A DNA stretch of 5,033 nt from Deltaproteobacteria bacterium (GCA_019310665.1 JAFDDW010000295.1:1-5033); one strand, 5' to 3'. Shown: positions 1 to 4,895, counted from the stretch's first letter. The notes: generated by a model from the letters alone, not told the origin. Program-made: numbers and translations.

Positions 1-136
1 AGCGCTCACACTGGTCGGTGATATGACACTCCATGGCCTGTTGAAAAGCCCAGGCACACTCTTTAATCTTTTCCGCATGCTCGAGCAACCCCTCAAGCGG
101 CGATGTCAAAAACAGTGATATAAACGGTATGCGCAT
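1..136 (-). CDS. DUF47 / PhoU-like phosphate transport regulator, N-terminal 45 codons (partial)
   Basis: The ATG at 136-134 opens a frame with no stop to the window edge. The protein begins MRIPFISLF and continues with SPLEGLLEHAEKIKECAWAF, which matches my memory of the N-terminus of DUF47 (PhoU_div, TIGR00153) proteins. These are helical PhoU-like proteins, usually about 210-230 residues long, encoded next to PiT phosphate permeases and thought to regulate them or phosphate handling in the cytoplasm. The neighbouring permease at 335-1597 on the same strand supports this. Only about a fifth of the expected length is visible, so metal-binding or later helices cannot be checked. A purine-rich AAGGGGGGGG tract just upstream is the only ribosome binding site candidate. 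The 198-bp gap to the permease and a promoter-like sequence inside it suggest the gene may have its own transcript. Confidence 0.85.
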   Translation of the reverse strand, partial: MRIPFISLFLTSPLEGLLEHAEKIKECAWAFQQAMECHITDQCER

Positions 137-138
137 AG

Positions 139-148
139 CCCCCCCCTT
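139..148 (-). promoter_or_regulatory. Ribosome binding site containing an 8-G homopolymer
   Basis: Read on the minus strand, the sequence before the DUF47 ATG is AAGGGGGGGGCT followed by ATG. The G8 tract (139-146) is the only Shine-Dalgarno-like element and ends 2 bases before the start codon, so effective pairing must use its 5' part (AAGGGG). A homopolymer here could vary in length. Confidence 0.5.
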
Positions 149-149
149 G

Positions 150-184
150 GATTGACTATTGATTATTGTCAATTGTCGATTGTG
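150..184. repeat. Heptad array A: five tandem 7-bp units of type nATTGnn
   Basis: Reading in steps of seven from 150 gives GATTGAC, TATTGAT, TATTGTC, AATTGTC and GATTGTG. Every unit keeps ATTG at positions 2-5, with no phase break. The array lies in the permease-DUF47 spacer, in the presumed 5' untranslated region of the DUF47 gene. It is not coding. Confidence 0.75.
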
Positions 185-198
185 TTTTGATATCCTTC

Positions 199-228
199 AT
201 AATAATCGGAAACAAGTCTAAACTGCAA
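199..228 (-). promoter_or_regulatory. Candidate sigma-70-type promoter for the DUF47 gene
   Basis: On the minus strand TTGCAG (228-223) and TATTAT (204-199) are separated by 18 bases. The -10 matches consensus at 5 of 6 positions and the -35 only at its TTG. Transcription would start near position 192, giving a leader of about 55 bases containing heptad array A. The region is AT-rich, so a chance match is possible. Confidence 0.3.
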
Positions 229-278
229 TACTTCAAACCGAAAATTAAAAATAAAAACGGCAGGCTTCCTCTGATAGT

Positions 279-293
279 TCCGCCTCAGGCGGA
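279..293. repeat. Perfect 15-bp palindrome, 7-bp arms around one central base
   Basis: TCCGCCT-C-AGGCGGA is a perfect inverted repeat 41 bp beyond the permease stop codon. On the minus strand it is followed, after about 20 bases, by a T-rich stretch (259-241). A rho-independent terminator needs the T-tract directly after the stem, so it is at best a weak terminator. The one-base spacer also suits a DNA-level palindrome or protein site better than an RNA hairpin. Similar CCGCCTNAGGCGG words occur as dispersed intergenic repeats in some proteobacteria (recollection only). Confidence 0.55.
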
Positions 294-334
294 TCAATCG
301 GTATTAATCCAGTCTTTGGTTCCGGTCTGTCCAG

Positions 335-1597
335 TTAAACAACCACCTGCAGTATTTTAAATATGATCATACTTGTAACGGCTGCCGCAGGCACCGTTAG
401 AAACCAGTAGAGCATAATTTGAAAGACGACGCCGAAATTTACAGCTTCGAAATTTACAGCTTCTATACCGCCCGCCAGGCCGACGCCTATGACCCCGCCT
501 ACGGCAGCATGGGTTGTGGAAACCGGCAGTCCCAGTTTGGAGGCGAGCAACACCGTTGAGGCCGCTGCAAAATCAACGGCAAAACCCCGCGTGTTGGTCA
601 GCGTCGTAATCTTGGTACCAATGGTCTCCATTACGCGGTGACCGGCCATGCCGATACCGCAGGCAATACCGACGCCGCCGAACAAGAGAAGCCAGGCCGG
701 CACCGGTACCTTGGCGCCGACATTGCCGCTTTTGACGAGAAAATATATGACCGCCAGGGGCCCGATGGCATTGGCAACGTCATTTGCGCCCTGGGCCAGC
801 GCCACGTAGCAGGATGTTCCGATTTGAATTTTGCGGAAGACCTGTTCCGTGCTGTCGTCATCATCCGGGCGGGTGAAACGCCGCAGCAGTCCTTTGCCGG
901 CATATCCAACCAACCCGCCTATGACGAGTGCCACCAGCAACGCGGTCCATGTGTCGATGGAAAGGGTTTTGCCCAGTGGTGTTTTGAACAGAAAGGACAG
1001 AACCACCACAAAGGCGGTCATACCGATAAAAACAGGCGACAGACTCAACGATCTGATAAATGCATTTTTTTTAACCAGGATTAACTTAACGATCGTTTTA
1101 AACATTAAATAGGAGATTACCAAGCTGAAAACCGGTGAAATCACCCAGCTCATGACCACGGCTGCCAGTTTGGCCCAATTGATGACGGAAAAACCGCCGG
1201 CCATGATGCCGAAGCCGATCATAGCACCTACGATTGAATGGGTTGTTGAAACCGGCAATGATTTCCAGGTTGCAAAACTGACCCAGAGCGCCGCGGCCAG
1301 TAGAGCGGACAGTGCACCGATAAGGGCCACGTGGGGATCTGATAAAATTTCCGTCGATACGATTCCCTTGCGGATGGTATTGGTGACATGCGAGCCGATG
1401 AAAACAGCGCCTACCACGTTTAAGATGCCGGCAATAAAAATGGCCTGACGAATAGTGATCGCTTTAGCGCCAACCGCTGAAGCCATTGAATTGGCCACAT
1501 CGTTGGCACCGATGTTCCAGGCCATGTAAAAGCCGAAGATATAACCAATGATAAGAATATAATATTCAGGTGTCATTTTATCAGGGGGACATATCAT
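335..1597 (-). CDS. pit: PiT-family inorganic phosphate permease
   Basis: This 420-residue inner-membrane protein carries both halves of the internally duplicated PiT/PHO-4 family (PF01384), which imports phosphate coupled to a cation, usually H+ with metal-phosphate in bacteria. Visible signatures are GANDVANS at residues 30-37 and its second copy AQGANDVANAIGP at 268-280, plus LPVSTTHSIVG near 114-124 and LPVSTTHAAVG at 357-367. Hydrophobic segments occur through both halves, separated by a charged cytoplasmic-type loop (RRFTRPDDDD, 239-248). Length is normal for short bacterial members. The start is uncertain: M1 has only a weak AGGT upstream, and M8 (ATG at 1576, giving 413 residues) aligns better with how family members usually begin. 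Residues 379-388 read EAVNFEAVNF from an exact 15-bp duplication. The DUF47 gene downstream is the usual partner. Family assignment is secure; ion specificity is not. Confidence 0.96.
   Translation of the reverse strand: MICPPDKMTPEYYILIIGYIFGFYMAWNIGANDVANSMASAVGAKAITIRQAIFIAGILNVVGAVFIGSHVTNTIRKGIVSTEILSDPHVALIGALSALLAAALWVSFATWKSLPVSTTHSIVGAMIGFGIMAGGFSVINWAKLAAVVMSWVISPVFSLVISYLMFKTIVKLILVKKNAFIRSLSLSPVFIGMTAFVVVLSFLFKTPLGKTLSIDTWTALLVALVIGGLVGYAGKGLLRRFTRPDDDDSTEQVFRKIQIGTSCYVALAQGANDVANAIGPLAVIYFLVKSGNVGAKVPVPAWLLLFGGVGIACGIGMAGHRVMETIGTKITTLTNTRGFAVDFAAASTVLLASKLGLPVSTTHAAVGGVIGVGLAGGIEAVNFEAVNFGVVFQIMLYWFLTVPAAAVTSMIIFKILQVVV
434..463. repeat. Exact 2 x 15-bp in-frame tandem duplication inside the phosphate permease
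   Basis: GAAATTTACAGCTTC occurs at 434-448 and again, without any difference, at 449-463. On the coding strand it adds one extra EAVNF (residues 379-388), just before the last hydrophobic segment. Because the two copies are identical, the event is probably recent. The reading frame is kept. Confidence 0.9.
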
Positions 1598-1633
1598 GAG
1601 ACCTGGACCGGATCAACGCCTATTTTGGAATTC

Positions 1634-1717
1634 GGATTTGGGATTGTCTCGATTTGGGATTTTGGATCTGGGATTGTCTCGATTTGGGATTTGGGATTGC
1701 GGATTGTGGATTTTTGT
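1634..1717. repeat. Heptad array B: GATTTGG-type units with a 30-bp higher-order repeat
   Basis: GAT(T/C) words begin at 1635, 1642, 1651, 1658, 1665, 1672, 1681, 1688, 1695, 1702 and 1709. The spacing is 7 except for two 9-base steps, both created by GATTGTCTC. The 22-base stretches 1641-1662 and 1671-1692 are identical and lie 30 bp apart, so a block of several heptads was itself duplicated. The array is in the helicase-permease spacer, upstream of the permease start. I see no clear permease promoter here. Confidence 0.8.
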
Positions 1718-1761
1718 AAGGAAAACTTCTTATTTTAAACCTTTGCAGCGCGCCTTTAACC

Positions 1762-1778
1762 ATGGTGGCTTGCACCAT
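1762..1778. repeat. Small inverted repeat between helicase and permease
   Basis: ATGGTG (1762-1767) and CACCAT (1773-1778) can form a 6-bp stem with a 5-base loop, about 80 bases beyond the helicase stop codon. No T-tract follows on the minus strand, so it does not qualify as an intrinsic terminator. Confidence 0.35.
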
Positions 1779-1783
1779 ATTTA

Positions 1784-1860
1784 TCGAGCATCGAGCATCC
1801 AGTATCGAGCATCCAGTATCGAGAAACCAGAAGCCAGCGACCAGCGACCAGCAACCGGGT
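1784..1860. repeat. Heptad array C: eleven unbroken 7-bp units drifting from TCGAGCA to ACCAGCG
   Basis: Reading in sevens from 1784 gives TCGAGCA twice, TCCAGTA, TCGAGCA, TCCAGTA, TCGAGAA, ACCAGAA, GCCAGCG, ACCAGCG, ACCAGCA and ACCGGGT, with no phase break over 77 bases. Position 4-5 is AG in ten of the eleven units, while the outer bases change gradually along the array. The last unit touches the final base of the helicase stop codon (1862-1860), so the array starts at the gene boundary. Confidence 0.85.
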
Positions 1861-3827
1861 CAGATCAGATAATCCGCGGGCTGTTGTTCAAGGATGCTTT
1901 CTGGCATCATATCGATAAATCGCGAGGGACGGTTTAACATCGTCCCGCTGCTGTGGTCGTAAGCTTGCCCCGGATAGGTGAAATAAAGATTTTCCCGGGC
2001 CCTGGTTGCGGCAACGTACATCAAGCGCAATTCTTCTTCAAGATCCTCATCCTTGTACAGGGATTGCGAGGAGGGAAATCGCCCGTCCAAGGCCCAGATA
2101 ATGAAAACAGTGTGCCATTCCAGTCCCTTGGCCGAGTGGACCGTGGAAAGGACCAGCCGGTCCTCCGAGGGCGTTTCGGTTGAAAGCCTATTCCCAACGC
2201 TGTTGTTAGGCGGCTCCAAAGCCATATCGGTTAAAAAGTGTTCCAGATTGCCATAGCGTTCCATGATGGCGTGCAATTGTTCCAGATCTTTTTCCCGCTT
2301 AGGATGATCATCGTGACGTTCCTTTAAGATGGGCAAATAATACTTGATGATGGCCTCTCCCATTTTTGCAACGGGCATTGGCTCGCTATCGAACTGTGAA
2401 AAAAGGTCTTTAAGCCGATTGAGGCCTTGGGCCGCAGCGGTCTGAAAGTTCATCGTCAGCAAACCGGTGGTGCCCGATCTTTCATTCTTAATCGCTTCAA
2501 AGATCTTTTGAGCTGTTGTCGGGCCTATCTTGTTGATAAGAAGTAAAATTCGATACCAGCTGATGCGATCATGCGGGTTGAAAATTACCCGCAGATGGGC
2601 CAGGACGTCTTTAATATGGGCCGATTCGACAAACTTGAACCCCCCAACCTTGATGAAGGGAATTTGTTCCCGGTTCAACTCGATTTCAAGATCAAAGGAA
2701 TGAAACCCTGCCCGGAACAGAACCGCAATTTTATCCAGGGCTACCCCCTTCTGATTTAGCTCCTGTATCTTGCGAACGACAAACAGCGACTGGCTGTTTT
2801 CATCCCAGGCATTTACCAGCACCGGTGTTGATCCACCGGATTTTCGGGTAAACAGCGTTTTTGAATATTTTTCTCGTGCCTGGTCGATGATGACGTTTGT
2901 GAGGTTCAAAATAGGCTGAACACTGCGATAATTTTCTTCCAGGGTGATGATGCGGGTTCCCGGAAACATATTGGGAAACTCCATAATGTTTCTAAAATTG
3001 GCGCCCCTGAAGGCGTATATACTCTGGGAATCATCTCCTACTACCATTATGTTTTTATGAACACCGGTCAGTAAATACAAAATTTCAGCCTGAATTTTGT
3101 TCGTGTCCTGGTATTCATCGACCATAATATATTGAAAAGATGAAGATATGCGATCACGGATATCGGGATGGGTTTTTAAAAGCTGCTGCAGATATACGAG
3201 AAGATCATCAAAATCAAGAAGTTGATGTTGGCTTTTGTGGTGTTTATAAGCCTGGAATAGGCTGACCACAGCTTCCATATCGGAGGACAAATGGGGATAG
3301 TCGTCGTAGACAACATCTTCAATTGTTGTCATTTTATTGACTGCCCGGCTGAAGATGCTGGCCAGCGTATGTTTTCGCGGAAATGACCGATGTTTCGCCG
3401 CCGCATCTATTTCCTTTCGCAGAATGCTGATCGCAGCTTCGGCATCGACGCGATCCATAATTGCAAAACTCGGGGGAAAGCCCAGATGGGAAGCATATTT
3501 TCTCAGGATCGTGTTGCCAAACGAGTGAAAGGTGCCGCCGGCCACTTGGCCACATCGGCTATCCAGCAATTGGGTGGCCCGCTGCAACATTTGCTGGGCA
3601 GCCTTGCGAGTGAATGTCAAAAGAAGAATAGACGACGGGGGCACGCCTTCTTCCACCAGTCGGGCCACCCGATAGGTCAGGGTGCGTGTTTTTCCGCTGC
3701 CGGCTCCTGCAATTACGAGTAGGGGCCCTTCGGTGGCCGTGATTGCTTCATATTGCGAGGCATTCACCTGGGCTTTATACTGAATGCGGAAGTTTCTGCT
3801 TTGGGAACGAGAAGATTGCTCTGGCAT
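1860..3827 (-). CDS. UvrD/Rep/PcrA-family ATP-dependent 3'-5' DNA helicase (SF1A)
   Basis: The 655-residue protein has the full superfamily 1A motif set in order: Q-motif region NASQYEAI (22-29), Walker A GAGSGKT (41-47), motif Ia TFTRKAA (71-77), TFHSFG (99-104), Walker B VDEYQDTN (236-243), motif III VVGDDSQSIYAFRGA (262-276), motif IV LEENYRS (296-302), motif V STVHSAKGLEW (561-571) and motif VI LMYVAATRARENLY (602-615). Such helicases use ATP to move 3' to 5' on single-stranded DNA in repair, replication restart and removal of bound proteins. Length is Rep-like, and the roughly 70-residue C-terminal tail of E. coli UvrD is absent, so I cannot separate uvrD, rep and pcrA and give no symbol. 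The ATG at 3827 lacks a clear Shine-Dalgarno; a GTG at V21 is the only nearby alternative before the conserved core. No frameshift or missing motif is visible. Confidence 0.96.
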   Translation of the reverse strand: MPEQSSRSQSRNFRIQYKAQVNASQYEAITATEGPLLVIAGAGSGKTRTLTYRVARLVEEGVPPSSILLLTFTRKAAQQMLQRATQLLDSRCGQVAGGTFHSFGNTILRKYASHLGFPPSFAIMDRVDAEAAISILRKEIDAAAKHRSFPRKHTLASIFSRAVNKMTTIEDVVYDDYPHLSSDMEAVVSLFQAYKHHKSQHQLLDFDDLLVYLQQLLKTHPDIRDRISSSFQYIMVDEYQDTNKIQAEILYLLTGVHKNIMVVGDDSQSIYAFRGANFRNIMEFPNMFPGTRIITLEENYRSVQPILNLTNVIIDQAREKYSKTLFTRKSGGSTPVLVNAWDENSQSLFVVRKIQELNQKGVALDKIAVLFRAGFHSFDLEIELNREQIPFIKVGGFKFVESAHIKDVLAHLRVIFNPHDRISWYRILLLINKIGPTTAQKIFEAIKNERSGTTGLLTMNFQTAAAQGLNRLKDLFSQFDSEPMPVAKMGEAIIKYYLPILKERHDDHPKREKDLEQLHAIMERYGNLEHFLTDMALEPPNNSVGNRLSTETPSEDRLVLSTVHSAKGLEWHTVFIIWALDGRFPSSQSLYKDEDLEEELRLMYVAATRARENLYFTYPGQAYDHSSGTMLNRPSRFIDMMPESILEQQPADYLI

Positions 3828-3911
3828 TATTATTTGAATTAGAAATCCGTTTTCGTCGGAAAGGATTTCGTTGGAATTTATTTTCGACCGTTATTTCAAG
3901 ATGCGAGGCCT

Positions 3912-3939
3912 ACTTTTCATATTCGCCGCGCTTTGTCAA
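3912..3939 (-). promoter_or_regulatory. Candidate promoter for the helicase gene
   Basis: On the minus strand a perfect TTGACA (3939-3934) lies about 107 bases upstream of the helicase ATG. With a 16-base spacer the -10 would be AAAAGT (3917-3912), matching consensus at only 3 of 6 positions. The -35 is convincing and the -10 weak, so activation by a regulator or a chance match are both possible. Confidence 0.35.
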
Positions 3940-4016
3940 CTGCCGTCTCACCGGAATGCGGTATAAAAACTAATGCCATTTTCATGAAGTTCCACACTCG
4001 GTTACAGAGTACCGAC

Positions 4017-4083
4017 TTCGTCCTCGTCCCTTGTCCCTATAAAATTCTAATTTACGAGGACGAGCACGAGTACGAGGACGAAA
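4017..4083. repeat. Hexamer repeats ACGAGN in both orientations (inverted pair)
   Basis: The right arm reads in sixes from 4054: ACGAGG, ACGAGC, ACGAGT, ACGAGG, ACGAAA. The left arm, read on the other strand, contains similar hexamers (AGGGAC, GAGGAC, GAAGTC). TTCGTCCTCGT at 4017-4027 is the exact reverse complement of ACGAGGACGAA at 4072-4082, giving an 11-bp stem; it can also pair over 10 bases with 4054-4063. It lies in the divergent region between helicase and small basic gene and does not look coding. Confidence 0.75.
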
Positions 4084-4152
4084 AGAATCAGATTAGATCG
4101 CACATGCATAAGCCCTGCGCCTTTTCTTATTTTCCGCATTCCAACTTCCCGC

Positions 4153-4179
4153 CGGGGCGTAGGCCCCGCCCCTATGGGC
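4153..4179. repeat. Two adjoining GC-rich hairpins
   Basis: CGGGGC (4153-4158) pairs with GCCCCG (4163-4168) around the loop GTAG. GCCC (4168-4171) pairs with GGGC (4176-4179) around CTAT. They share one base, so they are alternatives or must shorten by one pair. No T-tract follows on either strand, so I do not call a terminator. Confidence 0.45.
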
Positions 4180-4226
4180 CGGAGGCCGAATCCTGACACC
4201 TGAACACTGCGGGTAAACGTAATGAC

Positions 4227-4302
4227 CCATATCACCCCTCTCTCCGAGCTGTAGGCTCTACGATAGCCGGAAGCCGGGGTGGACCAAAGTCGGGCTATAT
4301 GG
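4227..4302 (+). other. Possible structured RNA element (nested inverted repeats)
   Basis: CCATATCACCCC (4227-4238) can pair in two steps: CACCCC with GGGGTG (4276-4281), and CCATAT with ATATGG (4297-4302). The two helices are contiguous on the 5' side and split on the 3' side by 15 bases that could form a tiny GAC-CAAA-GTC hairpin. Inside, GAGC/GCTC (4246-4258) and GGCT/AGCC (4254-4268) compete. It matches no riboswitch, tRNA, SRP, tmRNA or RNase P core I could recall, no promoter for it is evident, and orientation is unknown; plus is arbitrary. Confidence 0.2.
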
Positions 4303-4314
4303 ACCCGGATCTTT

Positions 4315-4326
4315 ACTGCCGGCAGT
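4315..4326. promoter_or_regulatory. Perfect 12-bp palindrome next to a candidate -35 box (possible operator)
   Basis: ACTGCCGGCAGT is its own reverse complement and ends one base before the TTGACT at 4328. That position, against the upstream edge of the -35 element, would suit a dimeric regulator. Its role is inference from position only. Confidence 0.35.
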
Positions 4327-4327
4327 G

Positions 4328-4356
4328 TTGACTTTCCATATAAGCTGTCTTACTGT
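4328..4356 (+). promoter_or_regulatory. Candidate sigma-70-type promoter for the small basic gene
   Basis: TTGACT (4328-4333; 5 of 6) and TACTGT (4351-4356; 3 of 6) are separated by 17 bases. Transcription would begin near 4363, leaving a leader of about 50 bases. An alternative -10, TATAAG at 4339-4344, is closer to consensus but has no good -35. Confidence 0.35.
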
Positions 4357-4399
4357 TCGGAAAGACTGCTTCAAGAAGAAGATAATGGAGTAAAAGTAA

Positions 4400-4405
4400 A
4401 AGGAG
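4400..4405 (+). promoter_or_regulatory. Shine-Dalgarno sequence of the small basic gene
   Basis: AAGGAG lies 9 bases before the ATG at 4415. It is the best ribosome binding site in the window and fixes the start, which shows that the initiation signals of this frame-broken gene are intact. Confidence 0.75.
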
Positions 4406-4414
4406 AAAATACCC

Positions 4415-4648
4415 ATGCAGAAATTACAGAGTCAATTAAAGACAGTTTCCAAATCGCTGGCCGCTCTCTCCCAGCAGGTGGAGCGGATTTCAAAGCAGGT
4501 CGATAAACTTCAACCTGCAAAAAAAGCAGCAGCAAAGCGTAAGACTGCTCCTGCTCGCAAGACTGCTCCGGCACGCAAGACTGCTCCGGCACGCAAACCT
4601 GCGATGCCATTAAACGAAATAAAAAAGGCGTTACCGTCGCCCAACTGA
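4415..4648 (+). CDS. Coiled-coil, KTAPAR-repeat basic protein (5' part of a frame-broken gene)
   Basis: The uninterrupted frame encodes 77 residues. Residues 4-32 form a clear coiled coil: L4, L8, V11, L15, L18, V22, I25, V29 and L32 follow strict 4-3 spacing, implying oligomer formation. Residues 35-63 are Lys/Ala/Arg/Pro-rich, with KTAPAR three times (43-60), like histone H1 tails, so DNA or RNA binding is likely. A winged-helix-like C-terminal domain follows in the -1 frame up to 4755. Coiled coil, basic linker and winged helix together resemble small nucleoid-type proteins I recall from Desulfobacterota; no named family is certain. The last residues here (ALPSPN) are out-of-frame readthrough ending at TGA 4646-4648. 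A single-frame correction would give about 113 residues. The product may be a truncated protein, a frameshifted one, or both. Confidence 0.7.
   Translation: MQKLQSQLKTVSKSLAALSQQVERISKQVDKLQPAKKAAAKRKTAPARKTAPARKTAPARKPAMPLNEIKKALPSPN
4541..4594. repeat. Three tandem 18-bp units encoding KTAPAR
   Basis: Units 4559-4576 and 4577-4594 are identical (AAGACTGCTCCGGCACGC). Unit 4541-4558 differs from them at three bases, all synonymous. Eighteen bases equal six codons, so copy-number change would alter linker length without changing the frame. The same unit could also cause local sequencing or assembly errors. Confidence 0.9.
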
Positions 4649-4755
4649 AGCAAAGAGTAAAACTCGATGCCAGGCAGTTGAGCAACGCCCTTTACAAACT
4701 GACTAAAAAAGGTCAAGTCCACGCCAAATCTCGCGGTCTGTATGTGAAAAAGTAA
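4603..4755 (+). pseudogene. Winged-helix C-terminal domain of the same gene, in the -1 frame
   Basis: This frame is open from 4543 to the TAA at 4753-4755 and has no ribosome binding site or suitable start of its own. From 4603 it reads DAIKRNKKGVTVAQLKQ, then a probable recognition helix ARQLSNALYKLTKKG and a wing ending RGLYVKK. This resembles the KKGV...L...YKLKKQG...GVYVK pattern of small winged-helix tails on Lys/Ala-rich proteins, by memory rather than search. Because the likeness already starts at DAIKRN, upstream of the A AAA AAG at 4621, a one-base loss around 4598-4605 (for example GCGGATGCC becoming GCGATGCC) would explain the break. It could be a real mutation, a sequencing error, or tolerated through ribosomal frameshifting. 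Translated only by reaching it from the upstream frame. Confidence 0.65.
4621..4689 (+). promoter_or_regulatory. Candidate -1 frameshift signal: A AAA AAG plus downstream nested stem
   Basis: In the frame of the upstream coding region, positions 4621-4627 read A AAA AAG, the same slippery heptamer as E. coli dnaX. A slip there joins residue K71 to GVTVAQL and gives a 113-residue fusion. Downstream are nested complementary segments: GGCGTT 4627-4632 with AACGCC 4684-4689, CAACTG 4642-4647 with CAGTTG 4675-4680, and GAGT 4655-4658 with ACTC 4662-4665. Against it, no internal Shine-Dalgarno precedes the site and the outer stem begins too close to the heptamer. Confidence 0.35.
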
Positions 4756-4762
4756 TTTCTTT

Positions 4763-4779
4763 TTTCGGATCGCCCGAAA
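4763..4779 (+). other. Small hairpin after the winged-helix stop codon
   Basis: TTTCGG (4763-4768) and CCGAAA (4774-4779) pair around a 5-base loop, 7 bases after the TAA. The T-run lies before the stem rather than after it on the plus strand, so it is not a standard intrinsic terminator for this gene, though it could protect the 3' end of the message. Confidence 0.3.
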
Positions 4780-4834
4780 TCATCGATAAAAAAGTCTTCA
4801 GTCCGCAAATCTGACATCGCCTTTCAGGCTTCGC

Positions 4835-4869
4835 AGGGCATAGGGCAAAGCGCATGGCGCATGGCGCGA
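4835..4869. repeat. Heptad array D: AGGGCAT to GGCGCAT units (left arm of hairpin)
   Basis: Reading in sevens from 4835 gives AGGGCAT, AGGGCAA, AGCGCAT, GGCGCAT and GGCGCGA. The first 18 bases (4835-4852) can pair with 4897-4914, with 15 Watson-Crick pairs, two G-U pairs and one mismatch. The loop between them holds its own hairpin, GGACA (4875-4879) with TGTCC (4883-4887). Confidence 0.75.
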
Positions 4870-4895
4870 TGATCGGACAAACTGTCCATCTTTCA

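Noticed and set aside
279..293. Rho-independent terminator of the permease
   Set aside because: The palindrome has a one-base loop and the T-rich tract starts about 20 bases later, so it lacks standard terminator geometry.
638..1112. Several plus- and minus-strand frames of 92-148 residues within the permease
   Set aside because: Shadows of the permease coding sequence, which carries all PiT signatures in its own frame.
1596..1937. Plus-strand 113-residue open frame overlapping the helicase-permease spacer
   Set aside because: It is translated heptad repeat (LGLSRFGI...) running into the antisense of the helicase end, with no ribosome binding site and no family resemblance.
3743..4196. Plus-strand frames of 76 and 87 residues in the divergent region
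   Set aside because: The first overlaps the helicase 5' end; the second spans the hexamer repeats and GC-rich hairpin. Neither has a ribosome binding site or resembles a protein family.
4047..4235. Minus-strand 62-residue frame ending in VLVLVLVLV
   Set aside because: The repetitive end is the translation of the ACGAGN hexamer array; no initiation signal or recognisable domain.
4196..4260. Fluoride (crcB) riboswitch-like words TAAACG and TAATGAC
   Set aside because: The words overlap directly without the stem and pseudoknot strands that should separate them, and no fluoride-related gene follows.
4371..4685. Minus-strand 104-residue frame opposite the small basic gene
   Set aside because: It is the antisense of the KTAPAR repeat (repeated CVPEQS), while the plus strand has a Shine-Dalgarno, coiled coil and winged helix.
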